DNA of 64,000 nt from Halocatena halophila (GTDB lineage: Archaea > Halobacteriota > Halobacteria > Halobacteriales > Haloarculaceae), in the NCBI GenBank assembly GCA_027563145.1, contig CP071306.1, forward strand, positions 372,001 to 436,000. The letters run 5' to 3'. A program made the position numbers and the translations under genes. The notes beneath the pieces were generated by a model that saw only the letters and a program-made list of their open reading frames with translations, ran no database searches and was not told the DNA's origin. Of this stretch, positions 62,001-64,000 are shown in pieces (within the stretch, counting starts at the first letter, position 1; every line of letters starts with the position of its first letter).

Positions 62001-62519
62001 ATGAATGATCCCGATGACGCTCCAGACTGGGAGTTCAAAGAGCGTGATATCCGCATTCTCAAAGAGCTCTCGGAGGACCCACAGCTGTCCTCACGTGAGC
62101 TTGCAGACATTCTTGAATCGGAACACGACATCGACATCTCTCACGTGACAGTCAGTGAATCGATACGTGGAATGCGTGAAGAAGGTGTCTTCCGTGAGGC
62201 AATCATTCCAAACGGAGAGTATTTCATCTTCGGGATGTTCGAATTCAAGCTTAATCCCGAACATTTCGAGGAGACCTGGCGAGAAGCACTCGAAGCCATC
62301 AGGGGCTCTCCGAACACGTTGTTCATGTTCCTTTCCGATGGCGAATATCAGTGGAAGTCCATCATGATGTTCCCGAATAGACGGGCCGAATCGAAGTGGA
62401 TCCACGACTTTTATAAAGAACACGGTGATTCCGTACAGAACATTCGCAACTCCGTCGTCCACAACGTTCTCAAATTCCGCACTGACGCTGAGATTCTCAA
62501 CAGCATCCCCGATAGATAG
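62001..62519 (+). CDS. winged-helix (Lrp/AsnC-like) transcriptional regulator
   Basis: 172 residues. The N-terminal helix-turn-helix reads DIRILKELSEDPQLSSRELADILESEHDIDISHVTVSESIRGMREEGVFREAII. The C-terminal half (IFGMFEFKLNPEHFEETWREALEAI and TLFMFLSDGEYQWKSIMMFPNR) has the alternating pattern of an effector-binding domain, but it is not a clear RAM domain. The earlier in-frame start at 61617 reads through shadow sequence; MNDPDDAPDWEFKERD at 62001 is the sensible start. No obvious neighbouring target. Confidence 0.8.
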   Translation: MNDPDDAPDWEFKERDIRILKELSEDPQLSSRELADILESEHDIDISHVTVSESIRGMREEGVFREAIIPNGEYFIFGMFEFKLNPEHFEETWREALEAIRGSPNTLFMFLSDGEYQWKSIMMFPNRRAESKWIHDFYKEHGDSVQNIRNSVVHNVLKFRTDAEILNSIPDR

Positions 62520-62901
62520 AACTTTCTATACATATTCTCCTACTGTAGATTCAATTCACAATCGCCAGATATCGACGATATAACCGCTATTGTATCCCGA
62601 TATTCGCCGTTTTACCCTGTGCTGTCCTCATTTGTATACTCACCCCAATTTCATGCAGTTATCCGCCAAATTCACGAGTTCCATTACCTTTCGTGGAGTA
62701 TTTCACTACAATTCCTCTGTCCCAAACAGACGGCAACGCGTTTTCCTTTATCCAATTTATTTCGTTTATCACAATGAGATAGCTACGCAATCTCCGCTCG
62801 GTCAGGACACACATTACACCCGTACGATCGTAATGCGCATATTCGCTGTGCCAATCGTAGTTCCCAACATGTGGGAACTATTCCATTCAGTTCGTCCAGT
62901 G
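62520..62901. other. 382-base AT-rich gap between converging genes
   Basis: No convincing gene: the longest plus-strand frame (62590 onward) is rich in Phe, His and Tyr and unlike its neighbours. A perfect inverted repeat lies near the right end (separate entry). Otherwise I see nothing in it. Confidence 0.5.
62858..62880. repeat. perfect 9-bp inverted repeat downstream of the IclR gene
   Basis: TAGTTCCCA-ACATG-TGGGAACTA. It is 22 bases beyond the stop of the IclR gene on the minus strand. It may form a transcript hairpin or be a protein-binding site; no T-run follows it on either strand. Confidence 0.45.
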
Positions 62902-63657
62902 TTACGAATGCGTGACGTTCAATTCGATAACATTAACGACTTCAAGCAGTTTTGTCGGCAGTTCGTTTTCAAAGCGGTCGGTCCGAAAGCGGTTAGCGGG
63001 TCCGGCGACGCTCACAGCACCTAACACCCGGTCTGTGCTAGACACTACCGGTGCTGCCACACATTTCAATCCATCGAGGCGTTCTCCCCTGTCGTACGCA
63101 TAGCCACGGTCACGAACCGTCTCGAGAACCTCAAGCAGTTCGTCCCGATTGGTGATCGTTGATTCGGTTCGCGATGGGAGCCCATGTCGGTCCAGGATCG
63201 CATCGCGCTCTTGGGCTGGCAGATGGGCGAGGATCGCCTTTCCGAGCGCAGTCGAGTGAAGATTGACTCGCGTCCCGATGTGTGCTTCGACCTGGACGGC
63301 CTCTTCGCCGTAGGCTCGATGGAGATACACCCCACGACCGTGTTCTTCGACCAGGAGATTCGCCAACTCACCGGTCTGATCGGCCAGCTTATCGACCTCG
63401 GGGACAGCTACATCGTACAGTTTGATTCGATTGCGCGCGTGCGCACCGTGCTCCAGAAAGCGAAGGCCAACGTGGTAGGTGCCATCGTCACAGACGATGT
63501 ATTCGGTCTGTTCTAACGTTTTGAGATAGTTGTGTGCCGTACTCGTCGGGAGATCGAGCGTTGTGGCGAGCTCTGTGAGCGTTGCCCCGCCGTTGGACTG
63601 TATCGTTCCGACGATTTCGAACATCGTTTCGATCGATTTGATCCCAGTGGTTCCCAT
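62902..63657 (-). CDS. IclR family transcriptional regulator
   Basis: 251 residues. The N-terminal winged helix is IKSIETMFEIVGTIQSNGGATLTELATTLDLPTSTAHNYLKTLEQTEYIV. The C-terminal IclR effector domain has VHLHRAYGEEAVQVEAHIGTRVNLHSTALGKAILAHLPAQERDAIL. In the same family CVAAPVV, VLGAVSVAGPANRF and the final helices are conserved. Haloarchaeal members control sugar catabolism such as xylose (XacR). TATA-like ATTATATATA is 27 bases upstream of ATG 63657. The gene upstream on the same strand is a fumarylacetoacetase-like hydrolase. Confidence 0.92.
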   Translation of the reverse strand: MGTTGIKSIETMFEIVGTIQSNGGATLTELATTLDLPTSTAHNYLKTLEQTEYIVCDDGTYHVGLRFLEHGAHARNRIKLYDVAVPEVDKLADQTGELANLLVEEHGRGVYLHRAYGEEAVQVEAHIGTRVNLHSTALGKAILAHLPAQERDAILDRHGLPSRTESTITNRDELLEVLETVRDRGYAYDRGERLDGLKCVAAPVVSSTDRVLGAVSVAGPANRFRTDRFENELPTKLLEVVNVIELNVTHS

Positions 63658-63716
63658 AATGGCATAATTCACATTGAGCTATATATAATTTCACCACAAA
63701 GTTCCGCCCGTCCCTG

Positions 63717-64000
63717 TTACACGGAGACGACCGAATTCGACAGGGTGCCGATATCCTCGATCGTGATATCGATCTGATCGTCCGGTTCGAGGGTGAACGT
63801 ATCGTCGGGAACCAGCGAGGTTCCAGTGAGAAGCACGGCAAGCTCGGGGACAGAGTTGTGGGCAACGTACGTATCAACCAGCTCTTTTGGGCTCCGAACC
63901 ATCTTATTCGTCGATGTTGAATCCTCATACAGACAGTCACCGTCGCGATGAATCGACATCGACATGGTGAGCGCTCGGGGATCGGCAATTTCAGTCTGCA
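63717..64000 (-). CDS. fumarylacetoacetate hydrolase family protein (C-terminal part; runs off window)
   Basis: About 94 residues visible. The readable segment (TEIADPRALTMSMSIHRDG, EDSTSTNKMVRSPKELVDTYV, then VLLTGTSLVPDDTFTLEPDDQIDITIEDIGTL) is the C-terminal half of the FAH fold, including the GT-S-L and DDT-F regions near the active site. Haloarchaeal members include 2-keto-3-deoxy-pentonate dehydratases, so an IclR neighbour suggests pentose or hexuronate degradation; this is inference. The true start is beyond base 64000. Confidence 0.85.
   Translation of the reverse strand, partial: QTEIADPRALTMSMSIHRDGDCLYEDSTSTNKMVRSPKELVDTYVAHNSVPELAVLLTGTSLVPDDTFTLEPDDQIDITIEDIGTLSNSVVSV

Noticed and set aside
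62590..63024. 144-residue plus-strand frame in the gap before the IclR gene
   Set aside because: Rich in Phe, Tyr and His, low in acidic residues, unlike haloarchaeal proteins, and it overlaps the end of the IclR gene.

Overview
The window is chromosomal DNA from a halophilic archaeon of the class Halobacteria. The proteins are acidic, and many starts look leaderless, with a TATA-like box about 25-30 bases upstream of the ATG or GTG. Diagnostic archaeal genes are present: TFB, AglB, GatD, two-subunit GMP synthase and archaeal CobT. Base composition is only moderately GC-rich for the group, and I cannot assign a genus. I see no tRNA, rRNA, CRISPR array, intact insertion sequence or replication origin.

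Bases 1-5600 hold a partial DtxR-type regulator, a DUF368 polyprenyl-phosphate transporter homologue, the oligosaccharyltransferase AglB and a divergent GT2 glycosyltransferase. Bases 5.5-10.7 kb hold one minus-strand block: SDR reductase, carboxyltransferase (PccB-like), a small PccX-like subunit, thiolase, OB-fold partner and a TrmB-type regulator. This matches a ketothiolase/propionyl-CoA/PHA-precursor module, and the thiolase has Ser in place of the nucleophilic Cys. Bases 11-15 kb hold a GT75 (RGP-like) enzyme, a GT-C-like membrane protein and a dolichyl-phosphate hexosyltransferase-like GT2. Bases 15-21 kb are mostly housekeeping: CTP synthase, GMP synthase, an aldo-keto reductase, PspA. 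Bases 21-25.7 kb are a second surface-polysaccharide locus (O-antigen-ligase-like protein, GT4, flippase), preceded by a hairpin-rich stretch that may be a transposon remnant. Bases 25.7-35.7 kb carry ThrRS, GatD, a few haloarchaea-specific proteins and three enzymes of unknown substrate.

Bases 35.7-57.8 kb form a cobalamin island. A winged-helix regulator is divergent from a ten-gene, mostly overlapping operon: cbiT, cbiL, cbiF, cbiG, two cbiH, a ferredoxin, a protein that looks like an inactive LAGLIDADG domain, cbiX with a fused [2Fe-2S] domain, and a DUF3209 gene. Next come an ABC-2 transporter, a zinc-ribbon membrane protein, cbtA/cbtB and a fused chlI-chlD gene. The last is divergent, across 34 bases, from cobN-cbiC-cbiE. 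A degenerate CbiX-like gene and the cobT-cbiA pair close the island. Both cobalt-insertion routes (single-subunit CbiX and ATP-dependent CobN with ChlID) are encoded, while CbiD, CbiJ and the uroporphyrinogen methyltransferase are not in the window. A short AT-rich motif recurs at four promoters of the island.

Bases 57.8-64 kb carry a MazG-like protein, membrane proteins, a TFB, a DUF389 protein, a winged-helix regulator, an IclR regulator and the 3' end of a fumarylacetoacetase-family enzyme. The observations most worth following are the inactive LAGLIDADG protein in the B12 operon, the duplicated CbiH with no CbiD in view, the shared promoter motif, and two very compact divergent promoters.
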